64,000 nucleotides of DNA from Blastomyces gilchristii SLH14081 (GCF_000003855.2 NW_003101646.1:294171-358170); one strand, 5' to 3'. Shown: positions 1-13,225, counted from the stretch's first letter. The notes: a model not told the origin generated them from the sequence alone. A program made the numbers and translations.

Positions 1-851
1 ATCAATTACAATCAACTTCAAATATTCATATCTCAATGAATATTTATTTAAAACTACTCTAAAAAACAGAACAATAATTCATAGATATATATTATATTAT
101 ATTAAATTTCTATGAGAAAATAACATATAATTATTAATTTATTAAGCTTTTTAAAATACTATTTTAAAATAAAATACACAGTCTATATTTATAAATATAT
201 TTATAAATATAAATTATTTTCATATAAAAATTAAATATCTTATAGATTATATATATTTTTAATAAAATATAAAATTTTATCTTAAAATTCTTATTTATTA
301 TTGATTTATTTAAATTTTTATATAAAATCTTATATTTTAAAATATTATTTTTGTAATAACTGTGTATTATTTATACTTTAAAATTGTAATTTAAATAAAT
401 TATTATATTAAATTATTTAAATATATTTATATTTAATAAATTATTTTTCAAAATTTAAAATTTCAAGAGTTTTCAATATTTTACTTGTAATTTATAAAAA
501 ATATTATAATAAAAAATTAAAAAAATTCTTAAAAATTAAAATATAGAATTCTTATATAAAATAATTTAATATTTATTAAATTATAATATATTTATATAAG
601 AATTATTATTTTCAATAATATATAATACATATTTCTTAATTTATAATAAAATATTATATATTTTATTATACTGTATTTTATTTTCTAATTGAATCTATAT
701 TTTAATCAATTTTAACTGTATTATAATAATTTTAAATTATATTATACTATAAGTCTTGATATTTATAGATTACAAATTAAAAAATTAAAATAATGAATAT
801 TTATTGAGATATTAACATTTAAAGTGGATTGTAATTGATTTACAAAGGCGA
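1..851. repeat. AT-rich decayed repeat DNA, no gene
   Basis: This stretch is almost entirely A and T, with runs such as repeated ATATAA/TTATAA words and practically no CC, GG or CG. I see no reading frame of any length and no recognisable protein motif. It ends abruptly next to the 41-bp inverted motif at 852-892, after which base composition becomes normal. It is best read as the outer part of a transposable element decayed past recognition. Which family it belonged to cannot be told from the sequence. Confidence 0.7.
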
Positions 852-892
852 GCGTTAGGTGGAAACGAGCGTTAGGTGGTTGATTACGTTAC
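852..892 (-). repeat. 41-bp inverted end motif, left copy
   Basis: Read on the minus strand this segment matches 32374-32414 at 38 of 41 bases, and all three differences are C/T or G/A transitions. It contains the 13-base word GAGCGTTAGGTGG twice in direct repeat (850-862 and 868-880 by hand count), only partly inside the 41-bp match. It sits exactly where AT-rich DNA gives way to the gene island. I read it as the terminus of a mobile element of the same family as the one starting at 32374, pointing the opposite way. Confidence 0.6.
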
Positions 893-1247
893 CTAGGTAG
901 TCTCACACCTTAGATTACAGCGTTATCCTCCAAGATATTTTTAAAGAAATTAATAGTTAATAGATTAAACTAATATTGACTAGGTAAATAAAAAAAGTGT
1001 TGATAATTATTTCAGTGATTACAATTACATGTTTTATATATTTTATAGAGGATTTTCCTCACTAGATTATAATACATGTGTATTTCAGAGTGATAAAGTT
1101 CAATTTGATGTTCAGAAAAGTGAGTCAAAGGTTGGCACTCCAATCAATAACTAGGCTGAGGATGCTGAGATAATCCAGTTCCATCCACAACACAGAACAC
1201 AAGATAGATAGTTAAGACTAATCCTCACATTGCCATCGGGCCACACA
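893..1247 (+). promoter_or_regulatory. upstream region of the CDK11-type kinase gene
   Basis: About 355 bases lie between the element end and the kinase start codon. The first half is still fairly AT-rich and the second half has island composition. No TATA box or factor site can be named with confidence. The gene's promoter therefore has to lie within a few hundred bases of the repeat boundary, or partly inside the repeat. Confidence 0.35.
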
Positions 1248-2877
1248 ATGTCGACCGCGCCGAAATCAAGATGGGCAGAGGATGATGCCGAAACAGAGGC
1301 TCTTCTTGCGCAGAAAAGACGAGAAAAGGAGGAGCGGAAACGGATAAAGGCAGAGAAACAGCGCCAACAAGCGGAGGCTCAGAAACTGCTTGCACAAAAA
1401 CATGTGAACCAGAGGGCAAATGGCTCTTTGCAAGCTCTAGAGGAAGGCATGAATGGCGATGCAGGGAGGCCAACCAAGCGGCGCAGGTTGTCGAATGAAC
1501 CAGAATCACAGCCCGGAATTACTGTTGATCAGAAACCTATTCGCCTGCTACGATTTCCTGCCCCAGAATGGGGACCGTGCAGGCATGTGGACAATTTCGA
1601 ACGGCTAAATCGCATCGAAGAAGGGTCGTATGGTCTGGTATCGAGGGCGAAGGAGCTGGCAACTGGCGAGATTGTCGCGCTGAAGCGACTGAAGATGGAA
1701 CACTGCAACGACGGTTTTCCAATCACTGGACTGCGAGAGATCCAGACCCTGCTGGAGTCCAGGCATACAAATGTTGTCCATCTACGCGAAGTTGTGATGG
1801 GCAATGACATGGATGAGTAAGTCCGCGCGTTTATTTATATGCAAGTTCTTCTGAAAAGCCCGGATACCGGAAATCATTAACCAGCTCGTCTCCTCATGTA
1901 CTTCCCTTCCCCTTATAGCGTCTACCTCGTCATGGATTTCGTCGAACATGACCTCAAGACGCTCCTCGAGGATATGCGCGAGCCGTTCCTACCATCAGAG
2001 ACGAAGACGTTACTTCTACAGATCATTTCCGCAACGGAATTCTTACACTCGCATTGGATTATCCACCGCGATTTGAAGACATCAAATTTACTGATGAATA
2101 ATCGAGGGGAAATCAAACTTGCGGACTTCGGAATGGCGAGATATTACGGTGACCCGCCACCAAAATTGACCCAGCTAGTGGTCACCTTATGGTATCGCTC
2201 TCCGGAGCTTCTACTTGGAGCAGATAAATACGGACCGGAGATCGACATGTGGAGTATAGGATGTATATTCGGTGAGCTTTTGACGAAAGAGCCGTTATTC
2301 CAAGGGAAGAATGAAGTAGACCAACTATCCAAGGTACGACCGACCTCTCCTACAAAGCTCCATCTCATCTATCACATGTTGAAACCACCGCTGTTAACGC
2401 TCAAACCATACAGATCTTCGCCCTCACGGGACCGCCGACAACCCAAACCTGGCCCTCCTTCCGTTCCCTGCCCAACGCCAAATCCCTCCGTCTCCCCACC
2501 AGTGGTGCTCCACCCACCACAACCTCAGACGCCAGCATTCCCCTCCTCCCCCGCTCGAAATTCCCCTACCTCACCACTGCCGGGCCTAACCCTCCTCTCT
2601 CACCTTCTCGTGCTCAATCCGGCTTCCCGCCCGGACGCTGCAACATGCCTCTCACACCCGTACTTCGGCGAAGATCCCAAGCCCAAAGCGAAAGAGATGT
2701 TCCCCACGTTTCCGTCTAAGGGCGGGTATGGAAAAGAGACGGAGGCGGGAGACGCCGGAGGCGCCGAAGAGAGGGGAGGAGGCGCCTCGGTTGGATTTTG
2801 CGAATGTCTTTGGAGCAGGCGGTGGTGATGGGAACGGGTCTGAGGCGGGGGCGGGTTTCGCGTTGCGATTGGGATGA
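1248..2877 (+). CDS. ppk23: CDK11/PITSLRE-type cyclin-dependent kinase, two apparent +1 frameshifts
   Basis: Exons 1248-1816, 1919-2333 and 2414-2877 are joined by GT-AG introns of 102 and 80 bases. The product would be about 481 aa once two extra bases are discounted. A charged, Lys/Glu-rich N-terminal tail precedes the kinase domain. Visible motifs: the variant glycine loop EEGSYG, the lysine in VALKRLK, PITGLRE (the PSTAIRE/PITSLRE helix), HRDLK (about 239-243), DFG (about 259-261) and SPE near 286. Family members act with cyclin L in RNA polymerase II transcription and splicing. In exon 3 the family sequence runs in one frame to FPYLTTAG, shifts by one extra base within 2582-2586 to continue as GLTLLSHLL, and shifts again near 2730 (extra T) into MEKRRRRETPE and the stop at 2875-2877. 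No GT or AG sites allow introns there. Either draft-sequence indels or a recently broken gene; the first two exons look intact. The start is the ATG at 1248, because the codon at 1230 is TTG. Confidence 0.85.
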
Positions 2878-5800
2878 TTGGGATTGTTTCCCTGGAGTAG
2901 GTGCCTGGCTTGGACTTCTGGGCTTCAAAAATTTGAAGGGAGCGATATTTAGAATGGATTGCGGGAGTAACTGTGACATAGTGAGAGTTGGGAATATCAT
3001 TTTGTTTTTTAGGTGGTTCAGATCTGTGAATGTATGCATGTTTTGTTATACACACTACTACTGTATAGCACATATATTATCTAACAAACAAGTTAGGTAT
3101 TTGCATCCAATTTATATTTCAGATGTCTGTGTCTGTGCTGGAAAATATGACCTTCCTCACTCATTCATTCACCAATTCACTTTACAGGAAACAACGTCCA
3201 TTCACTCTGCACATATGTATCAAAAAGAAAATCAAAAATGGGGAAGACATAGAACATCTCTCATTATTTCCAACATCATGCTTCCCCTGCCCTCTTTGCA
3301 CGATCTCCCGTCATCAATACAGGATGGAAAAGAAAGGCCTGACAGATACATATCGTGCAACTTTGATTCGTCCTATCGATGACTTGGCTCCTGTTCTTCT
3401 TCGCTTTCTCTCTCTTCCCCTGATTATCTCCCACGCGCGCACACGAGAAGAATGACCCGGGGATCGAACATAGTCGAACATAGAAGGAATAAAATCCCAT
3501 CCAGAAGCATCTTGAACATATCCACTCAACCCCTCTAGAGAAAACAATTGACATATGGGGTATTGTTATTCATAAACCTTCTATTTCGACTTGAATTGAA
3601 AAGGCATGTCATTACGTCATCTTGAGACCACAGACGGTGTAAGGTTATTCAGAAGCGACGGAAATGGTTTTTTTTTGCTTCCATTCCCCAATTTCAGAAC
3701 CAGCGTCATGTTTCCGATGCAGCTGTTGGCTGACTGGACTGGATAGGTAGGAGTGCTCCTTTTGCATGGCAATAATATGTTCAAGGTGCTGCGCAGTGTT
3801 GAGACTCCGAGGAGAAGACTGCATAAAAATGATTCTCTATCGTTGATACAACAAAATAAATAAATAACAAAATTAGCAATGAAAATTTACAACAATGGGG
3901 GATAGAATCCTGATGGATACTCAAGCTCATGGAATTTTTTCTTTATTTTGTTTTTATGGATTATAAAAGCCATCCATCCATCCTTTTTTCAAAACAATCT
4001 AATTTGAAGCGATGTTGTGCTCAATTCTGCTCGCGTCCCGAATCTTCCGATCTTCCCGTTTCTGCCAGAACAATGGGAAAGAAAGGAAAATGTGGACGGG
4101 ATAGCGGAACGACGACTGTCCGGCAACCGATGCCGGATATGACAGTTTTCATACCCTCCGACTGGCTTTCCACTTTCTTATTATTGCCGGGTCAGCAGAA
4201 TAAGAATAACAATAATTGCGAGACAAGTGTTAAGGTTGCTAATCTCCGGGTTTTTTTTTATATCCGAATCCGAGGTTTTTCGTGCAAAATTTCGAATCAC
4301 CTGGAAATTATGAGTACCGGATTATTGTCATAATTGTTATTCCCATTTTTATTCCCTCGGAAACATCAGCGTCTGAGGAAGGATTTTCAGAATAGAATGA
4401 TAGCGAGATGGATGCGAGAAATTCTGCCCCAGGTTTGATTCAGCCGTATTAAATTATTTAGCCTCTGTCCCCTCTTCTCAGGCAGCAGCATAAACACATC
4501 TCCTTTTCGCAACACCGATCCCTGCACAACGTAGACAACAATCTTGTACACTCCACATGCTTTTCCTGTGACATGACGGGTGCAAGACTGGTCAACTGAT
4601 GCAGTTATCATGTTAGCAGTTGATACCTCTGCTGAAACAAGTATCATTGATGCACAAACACCTGTCCTTCTAGCTCCCAAGCGACCCGGAGCAAGAATCC
4701 ACCCGAGGCCGGTGCCGAGAAGACCAGATCAGATAAGATAATGGTCTCATCACGCCCTCAATCAATCCAGCGAGCTCAAGGATTGCTGGAGCTTCCCGCC
4801 GCAGTTGTGTTGTGAACTTGTGGTGAGCTCTTCGCTTTCACGTTTCGCATCCCAAGCTTCTAGCTGGGCTCCAGTAAGTGAGCTGAAAATGCGGGCAGAA
4901 CGCGAGATCCACAAGGCAATCGCCATCACGCCGTGTGACCAGGGAGAAAAAAAAAAGAAAAAAAAAGAAAAAAAAAACACTTGGCCAGATAGGAATATGC
5001 TACCACAGAGAAGCGTAAATATAAAGTATAAATAACATTAAGTCGATCACTCTCACAAAACCAAAGACATCTGCTACTATTCCTAATGTCTTGCCCTGTC
5101 TAGATGGTTTTTTCTACCGCTTTCTGACTCAGAAATCGGCGCTAAAGGTGTAACTTATATAGCTAGGAGATCACAGCCCAGTCCTACCCATGTTGAAGCG
5201 TTTGTTTTATTAAAAAGAATTTCTTGGAGCTGAAGGGGATGAATGACGATGAATCAGTAATGCGCGATGCAAACGGCCCCTGGATTTTCACGAGAAGGGT
5301 TTAACCATTGAACGGAGAGATATTTAGTTATTCAGCATTGCCTCTTCAATAAGTAGTTATGGATCAAGGCAAAAAAGTCGCATGGTATAGTTAGGTGCTT
5401 CAGGGGCTCAAGGGCCCAGGGCCCTAACACTAACACGCAGCTGAAAATCCTGCAGAGTCGATGACAAGTTGTTGAGATTATTTTCTGCCAATTTTCTGCC
5501 ACTCTGCTCTGAAAGTCTAGACTCCAACTCAACCTCTCTTTGGTGAGGTGGGGTCCGCAAGGGGAGGAGGCAAAATGGAACCCACAACACAGGAGTTGGG
5601 CGGATTCGGCTTGGGCGTTGTTGTGTTGAATACAATACATGACCAAGCCAGGAACTTGAAAGGAAAAAATCGCGGTGGGTTTGAGTCGGTGCAGTGACTC
5701 ATGAGCGAGGGTTGGGGGTAATCTGCGGATGATGGATGAAAGAGAAGGTGAGACAAGGAAACAATTACGGGTTGAGATCATGAAAAGATATTTCCTGTTG

Positions 5801-8800
5801 AAGGAGAAGGGGTGTTCCCCGAGTTTTTCGCCTTTTGATTCAAGAGGAGAGAAAAGAGAAAAAGGGAAAAAATCCAAGATTCTTGATAGAAAATAAAGCT
5901 ATGCGTCTGACAAAAAGAGAGAAGAGAATGGCAGAGAGACCTTTCATCCCCTCATTAATATTGTTTAACAACAGCATGGAAGCTGCCCAACCATAATAAC
6001 ACCCGCACTTCTGAAACATGGTGGGAAATCCTTCACTCTTCTCAATCATGAAACCTGTTTTGCTTTACCATTTCATTTATGCATGCGGCATTCTGTGAAC
6101 ATTTGCAAGCAATACACTTCACTGGCAGGCATGCCCCTCTTGTTCCTCCCACGATTTTACTTTTGATTTACATCCATACATTAACTTACATTATACAAGA
6201 GATGAAAAATTGCTACTGTTCTCTGCTATTGAAAACACAAAAGTTGGTGCCTGGAACCAGAAGGTATGCGGAATACCGGCGCATGATTGGCGGGTTTCGA
6301 AAGGATTTCCCGAGGTGTCATTCATGGTCGAGTGGCCGTGGTTGATTGGCTGCCAGTCGGCAACACAATAAATAGGCTAGCGAGCTGGAATAAACACCTT
6401 GGATGAAACATACATCGCTAATTATTATTTTGATGTTGAAAATCCATTAATCTTCCCTTGGGGCAATTTTTATTGCTATGAAGTAGCCCATCTCATTTCC
6501 CCTGAATTTGTGTGTTTTCAGCCTCAGTGAAGGGGGTGTACGTGTCCAGCAATGCGCTGTACCAATCACAAGTTAGCTTCGGAGGTTCTTGAAGAAGAGG
6601 CTGAAAATATTCAAAATCGGAAATCCTTCTTCTATGTATGTACTCCGTAATGATCTTTGATTTGACATAGTCTCTATATTACAGTACTGTTCAGAAGCTA
6701 ATGGTTTTGTGAAATCCTCTCATAGCTAGTACTTGTATACCACCTGATTCCATTGGTGTGCAACTTCGCCGGAGATGCTGTACGCATTCTTATTCTCGTA
6801 GTTGTTTGTTCATAGACCATCTGGGTTGAACACATCTCTTCCTGACTTGAAGGGAGGGAGGTACAGCAGTTTATTTCCATTGATACCACCACATCTCTTG
6901 ATTCAGATCCAGAAATCCAATATCAAAAAGTTATTAAAGTAAATGAACTAATATTCATCAGAAATGAAAGTATGATAGCATTGATATCTGTTAGAATAAA
7001 CGGATGATTAACATTTCAAAGTTTAACCACTGCCCATCCTTGAAAGTGAGATTCTTCAAAAGGCAACTTGCCACAGCTGACTGCTAACTTACTCAACACA
7101 CCACTATTCTTAGGATTTTTCACCGCTTAATCTAGCGAGGGCCCTTTCGAGACCGAAGGAATGATCCATTGCGATGGCGGTGTGACAGATCTCTTTATGA
7201 GTACGCAGTAACTAGGTTGGGAGGTTACCCTGCTCGCGAATACGACTCTTCTTCTAAGTTTGAACCAAACCTACGCTATAGGGCTGGATATTTATTTCCT
7301 GAGTAGGAAATAGGTGTGGGCTGGGCAGCTTTCAAGGTTCCGAGAAAGGCAATAAATAATGCAAGGGCCACGTTTTTCTTCCTCCTCCTCCTCCCCCCCC
7401 AAAAAAAAAGAGAGAGAGAGAGAAGAGGGCAAAGCTTTCTGCCACGTGGAAAAAAGCCCCCATTCTGAAGAAATTTTAGGCAGCGGAATTTTTTCGTGTT
7501 TGTAATTTTTGTCCCACTCAAAACAACCCTCGGAGGAAATATACAACATGTTTTGTGTTTTATTGTTGTGTTATTCCACGTTCAAGAACAGAGAAAATCA
7601 TGGCCTGGAGGCTAGCGATTCCACTCTCTCTCGCTGATGCGCGGAAGCTCAGTTCCGCCCGTTGTGAATATTCCAGTCATTGTTACACAACAAACTAGTT
7701 CCTGTTCTCTCAATTGATGCCTCATTTTTTTGCCATGTGCGGAAATGATTCAACGCAATTCATTGCATTTCTGAGTCCTCCTACTCATATACATACTATA
7801 GATATGTATACATACTCATTTGATGCTGTAAGGTAATCAAACACCTGGAGAAGCATCAAACCTTTAACCCAACAAGAGCCATTCAGAGAAAGAAAAGTAA
7901 TGATAATAATAATAATAATAATAATGGTAAAAATAACATAAAATAATTGGCATTGTCTATTCAGGTCAGTCCATCAGTTCATGTTCATTCCGTTCGCTTT
8001 GCTGTCCTCGCTTCAACACCTGATCTTCTTGCAAGATACCTAATGATTCCTGTTCCGCGGCCCACGTTCTTCGGTGGCTGAGTAACGTTAACCCCGAACT
8101 CACCTCAAATTTTCTCACAGCCGCCCGGGGGTCCGTTTCGAAAACGAAAAAATAAAAGGTTTTAAACAGTTTGAGGAATCGGGTCTGCATTCGCGAAACC
8201 CTTTTTTGTATGTTTTTCGTTGCCGTCCCCCGTCTTATAGCTGTGTTTTGAATGCATATATACATATCTGTGTGTGCTATTGATAGAAACAGGAGAATGA
8301 TCTTGGATTAGACCCTGCACAGCATTTTCTTCCATAACCAGGGTGGGTGTGTTTCGACTCGCCGAATAATTTATCCATCCATCAAATCAATTGAGGAATT
8401 GAGTAGTCGATTACTGATGTTTTTAGCGTCTCCTTATAACAACGTTCAAGGTACAATATAGCATCTATATCCTTAACAATTTTTCCCTTTTGGAAGGGAG
8501 AAGAAGATTGTTCGGTCGTTGACTGCCGAACGAGGGATAAGTGGATGACGTTAAGCGGCCACCCCAAGTTGAGTTAGGCGGGGAGATTGCGCCTGCATAG
8601 ATTACTCAATTATGCAGCAAGGTTATTAACTAAGTTATGTCATTTTGCTGTCAATTCATCCGCGAAGTGATCTCCGAGATCCGAGATGAGGGGGGGGGGT
8701 TTTGTTTTCATATACGCGCTTGAACAGGGGTTTTAAGAAAATCAATGATTAAGGAATGTAGAGAAGGCGGTCGATGTGCGAAGATGTTGGTAGATTCTTC

Positions 8801-10822
8801 TAGGTCATAGTATTACTTGTTATTCTTCCCATCCCCTCCTAGGATTTAAGGCGCAAAAAAAAGATAGCATTTTTTACCAGGTGGGGGTGCATAACTCCAT
8901 AACTCCACTCCGGCGATCACGGGAAGGGAAAGGGTTAGCAATGTGATTCTTGCTACAGATTCTCTTTTTTGATCTCGAGAGATTGAATGAAATATGAAAT
9001 GAAGCACTGATGTTTAGAGAAGAGCGGGGTCGTTTACTTTTATTTTAGTGATGATAATTAATTGGAAGAAAAATGAGCATGTTTCGCGTGCGTGGGTTGG
9101 TTTTTGCGTCCTTGTTGATTATTCATCATGAGAACACACGCTGTATGGTTATCTCCGTCACAGCCTCACAGGGCGAAATGGAATATGTCATCACTTTCGC
9201 TGAATAATGGCCATCTTATTCATAAGCGGAGTTATTTGAACAGTCAACAATAACGAGGGGAAATCATTAAGCAGTAATCACGCAATTGAAGTGTGAAGTC
9301 GCAGTAATGGGATTACTCAGTCCTTGACAGATCAACTATTCGGGCAACCAAGGGATGGGGAGAGGAGATAGAAGTCCGTGGTTGTTGAATCGAACCGAAG
9401 TTCGAACCGCAAAATTTGCATAAGTCGTAGTAGGCGTCGTCCTGGCAGGTTATGGGCGACTTTGACATGCGTTGTGCGGAGTAGTTACATGCGGTGAATA
9501 AGAGTCGGAAAAGTAAACAGTGCGAATACGCTTGAAATTAGAATTTAATACAGAGAGTAACGTACACTACACTACACTGGTAGTTATTATTATTCCGCAA
9601 GGTGCCCGGTGACAAGTCATATCGCATGCGGGTTCCAGGCCTTGGCAAGTACCGAACATGTTACGGCCGTTCGGCTCGGAGTACATGGAGTACGCGTAAC
9701 TTAATTCCTGTCCAGGTAACCGGTATTAGTATGGATTGAAACAGGGCCTCGTGGGGTGGCTGATATACGCCGGACAGTCGATGATTCGCATACCATACCT
9801 ACCCGGAGTCTCTTTTGACAGGCAGACAGATAATAATAATAATAATAATCCATCAGATCAATTACTGCGGACACCGGAGCACCGCCAACGAGGCCTCAGC
9901 CCAGGCCACGGCAGCAGCGGATTCCAGTGGCTGACACAGCGAGCTCCCGTGGATGGGATCCATGTCAAGCCAAGCATACTCGGGTTTAGAGTTATTATAT
10001 TTTATTGCTTGAGTAAAAAACGCTAGAGACAGACACCCAGGCAACATTATTAGTAACAGATGGATTACACAGCCAAATACGGCCGTTAATGAGTAATCCA
10101 AGGCATGTGCATGTTTTTCTCCGGCAGCCGGTGTTTACGCAGCATTAATGCCGTACGTACGGACAACTAACTAGCTCTGAAGATGATTGATAAACTGCGG
10201 CTTGGGGACCAAGTTCCAAGCGCTCAGACTCTCAGGCAACCATCTGCATAAAGATAGCCGATTCTCCCTGTTTTGTTGATTGTTTGTTTGGTTTTCGCTT
10301 CCAAAGAAACCTGCTTCATATCATTACATTTGAATCAATTACCAGAGTTGGGGTTGGTCCATTAATTATTATTTTATTATATCCCCCTGCTTTCCCCTTC
10401 TCCACGAGAACAACAACAAAAGATAAAAAACAAGAATAATCATCACAATACCATAGTTACCACTCGCCGCGACGCAGCCACCCACCCACCTACCTACCTC
10501 GCACTTTCTCACCGCCTTGGCTCTAATTGGACAATCGGCATTGAGCCTGGCCAGACCCAGACTTCCAAGGTTCGGCAGACTTTTTTTGCACGCAACCACT
10601 GAGTCATCGCAGCCAACCCTTCAAAAGTGAAGCAAATCCCAACCAACAGCTGGTGCTGCCGCTGCCATCACCACCACATTCCTATCACACACACAACAAG
10701 CCAATTCTCTGCCGCTAGAATTCGCCATGTCAACTCTGTCCTCCCCTTTTCCCTCCTGTCCCGCCGCCTCTCTCTTCTCTCCTTTCTCAATACATCCACC
10801 TCCAGCAAAGAAGCAACGAAAA
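2878..10822. other. 7.9-kb gene-free intergenic region
   Basis: Base composition is that of the island, not of the repeats, yet no ORF here has a recognisable domain, convincing codon bias or splice-linked partner. Frames at 3929-4333 (+), 5332-5877 (-) and 7966-8265 (-) look random. Low-complexity tracts occur: A-rich with G at 4949-4977, C-then-A/GA at 7390-7424, (AAT)n near 7901-7924 and (AAT)n near 9831-9849. The last few hundred bases before 10823 are C/T-rich and probably promoter and leader of the next gene. The remainder could hold long leaders or non-coding transcripts, but nothing in the sequence proves it. Confidence 0.5.
7901..7924. repeat. (AAT)n microsatellite
   Basis: About seven tandem copies of the trinucleotide TAA/AAT sit in the long intergenic region. 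A similar tract is at 9831-9849. Confidence 0.85.
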
Positions 10823-11644
10823 ATGAGCCTCACCCAGACATACTTCCTCGCCCACACCGCCAGAGCTAAGCTTTCCAGAGAAGCTTCTCGGCCAGACCAC
10901 GACCTGCGAATCCTCGTAGGCCATGCCAACATGCTTGATTCTCTCATGCTCGAGCTCGCAGACGCAGAAAGGGAACAAGAGAAATGGTTTAATCGCTCTG
11001 TTCAAGGTGCTACGGAAAGGCTATCACAGGAGGAGCTGCAGCAGCAACGCAGACACATCAAATGGGCTGATGCACTAGTGGAGGAGCCTGAGGACGACTG
11101 GGACCCAGAAGACCTATCTTCTGATTCTGATTCAGATAGCGACGACTCAGATGGCTACGATGAAGAAGACATTTTCTCTTCCTCCTTACTCTCCCGATCC
11201 TATCAACAGCCTCAACAGCAAGAGCTACAAATGGAGTTCCGAATACCCTCAACCCCGTTAATCACAACCCGGGAAATACTACGATACGCAGACGAAGAAG
11301 AAGCTATAGAGGAAGACGACGAAGGAGACTCTGACGAACTCGCTCTTACACGAACACACTCCCGCTCCCAACAGCAACCGCCCGAACTCCTCGATGATTC
11401 CGACGACTCTTCGTCAGAAGACGAATCGGTGCCCAGCACACCTCCACAGCCCACACTCGACTCCTTTAGCGAGAAGGCAGCCGTGGTCACAACCGAGCTA
11501 TACGCTACAGAAAAACAATCAGAGCCGCCGAAGTTCGCTACTCTATCGTCGTCACCGGCATCAGAACAAACGGCAGCGCTTTTCGAGGACGGGTTTTTCC
11601 TCCCTCACCAGCAAGAGGGTCGGACTATGATTGAAGCTTTCTAA
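10823..11644 (+). CDS. small acidic protein, conserved-looking, function unknown
   Basis: A single uninterrupted frame of 273 aa starts at ATG 10823 (MSLTQTYFLAHTARAKL...). An in-frame ATG at 10727 would add 32 residues, but that stretch is encoded by a C/T-rich tract typical of leaders, so I prefer the inner start. The first 80 or so residues look like an ordered helical region (HDLRILVGHANMLDSLML, then AEREQEKWFN). The rest is Ser/Asp/Glu-rich and probably disordered, with acidic runs at about 98-115 and 200-230, a QQPQQQ run, and a closing FEDGFFLPHQQ segment. I believe similar N-termini occur in other filamentous ascomycetes but can attach no function. No signal peptide or membrane segment. 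The acidic, Gln-rich tail would suit a nuclear regulator, which is only a guess. Confidence 0.75.
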   Translation: MSLTQTYFLAHTARAKLSREASRPDHDLRILVGHANMLDSLMLELADAEREQEKWFNRSVQGATERLSQEELQQQRRHIKWADALVEEPEDDWDPEDLSSDSDSDSDDSDGYDEEDIFSSSLLSRSYQQPQQQELQMEFRIPSTPLITTREILRYADEEEAIEEDDEGDSDELALTRTHSRSQQQPPELLDDSDDSSSEDESVPSTPPQPTLDSFSEKAAVVTTELYATEKQSEPPKFATLSSSPASEQTAALFEDGFFLPHQQEGRTMIEAF

Positions 11645-13225
11645 ATTAATCTAGAATCTCCTCCATAGCCATGAATACTTGAATATCGGCCTTACGACTT
11701 TACGATTCTCCTTCTGACTGATTTCCGATTCTGATTCTGAGCGACGTCTTTTTTGATTTTGCCTTTTTCTTAGAGCATTTGCATCAACCGCCATATCTTT
11801 TCTTTTGTAAACACGTCGAGCAAGCCGACGACGATGAAATGAGACTTTGGACGGGTTTTGGGTTTTTTCCTTATATCAAAAAGTTCTTTGTTCTCCCGAT
11901 ATACTATCAGTTACCCCTCTTGGCGGCGTTTCAACATCTCCTTTTTATCTAACACAACACCACATCCCCTTTGTCCTCCCACCCTTCTCGTCGTTTCTCA
12001 TCAGCCAGTGCTTCAACCATAAAACGCATAACCAAACAACCCACTCTCCTCTTCCGCTTCGCTACACTACACTACAAATTTCCGCAAAGACACATATTAC
12101 ATCTATTTTCCACACCTCCTTTTCAAAGCATTAAAGCCAAAACCAACAGATTCTCCCGTCCATTTCGCATTCTCATTCTACTCCACCACGTCTCCCTTCC
12201 CCTTCTTTCCCGCTCTCTCGTTTTTCCCCTGTGTGTTTCCCCGCGCTCTCCATCCCACCGTATAAATCCGGTCGATGGTCGAAAGGAGGCGGAGAGAAAC
12301 GGGCGGGGTTTCAAGGAGATCGGATTTGAGATTGGCCTCGGACCGTGGTTTGGATATTTGGAATTTAGAATTAGGAATTAGGACTGGTTGAGAGCTGGGT
12401 TTTCTGACCTTTTTATATATTTCTTCAACATATACATTGATATCTTATATATTGCTATATATTTGAAAAAAAAAAAAATCTACAATTTTGGATAATTGAT
12501 TTAGTTTTCTCGATCACACTCTTTATCTAAATAAGTGAAATATTTTACCAGATGAGTACGAAATTATCCAAACGATGTGTTTTTCACCACTTACGTCTAA
12601 CGATCTTTTCCAACAATTTTTTCTTTCGCAAATTCCAATCTACCCAGACAAGGTCGCCACCAAGCTTCGGCCTCGGTACTCCCGGCTCTAGGCGGGAAGA
12701 TCCTGCTCTAACAATTCCCGCCCCGCCCCGGGGTCTGTAGGGTGGGATCCACCCTGGTACATGTACAGCGTACAGTAAGAAAGAACAACGAGATAGATCA
12801 TAAAGGACGGGACGAGAGGAGACTCAGGAGAGGAGGTGAAGAATTTGCCCGAAACCGAACAAATCCCCCTCCCCTCTCCTGGGGCAAAGTTCAAAGCGCC
12901 TTCAGCCAAAATCGCTCAATTGTGAAAGTGAAATGGGATGAGATAGCAGGAGAGTCAAGTCAAACCTAGAAAGGAGAAAGAAAAAGAATAAAGAATGGGA
13001 TGGGGTTGGACAGTGTTATCGATAAGAGGTAGAATATAAGTCTCGTTCAGGTGTAATATCTATGTAGTGCATACAATAATAGCTACTCAGGTGGCCTGCG
13101 CCCAATTAATTAATATTAATTATTAGTTAGTTACAAGAAAGTTCTCCCACCGGCTGTCATATCAGGCGGGGCCTTTCTTTTTTCTTTTTCAGTTTGATTT
13201 GCTTGGGAACCATTCTAGACCGCCT

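Noticed and set aside
1230..1247. Start of the kinase at 1230
   Set aside because: That codon is TTG; the first ATG in frame is 1248 and gives the expected charged N-terminus.
2600..3073. Minus-strand ORFs antisense to the kinase C-terminus
   Set aside because: Shadow of a high-GC coding strand; Pro/Arg-rich without motif.
3929..4333. 134-codon plus-strand ORF
   Set aside because: Residue content looks like random T-rich translation with no recognisable motif.
5332..5877. 181-codon minus-strand ORF
   Set aside because: No domain, mixed low-complexity residues, no splice-linked partner and no codon bias; long open frames by chance are expected in 8 kb of intergenic DNA.
9400..9440. GAACCGAAGTTCGAACC as a tRNA B-box
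   Set aside because: No matching acceptor stem or anticodon arm around it; it looks like a chance inverted repeat.
10727..10822. Upstream ATG of the acidic protein gene
   Set aside because: The 32 extra residues are encoded by a C/T-rich leader-like tract and are Ser/Pro/Phe-rich, whereas the well-formed protein begins at 10823.
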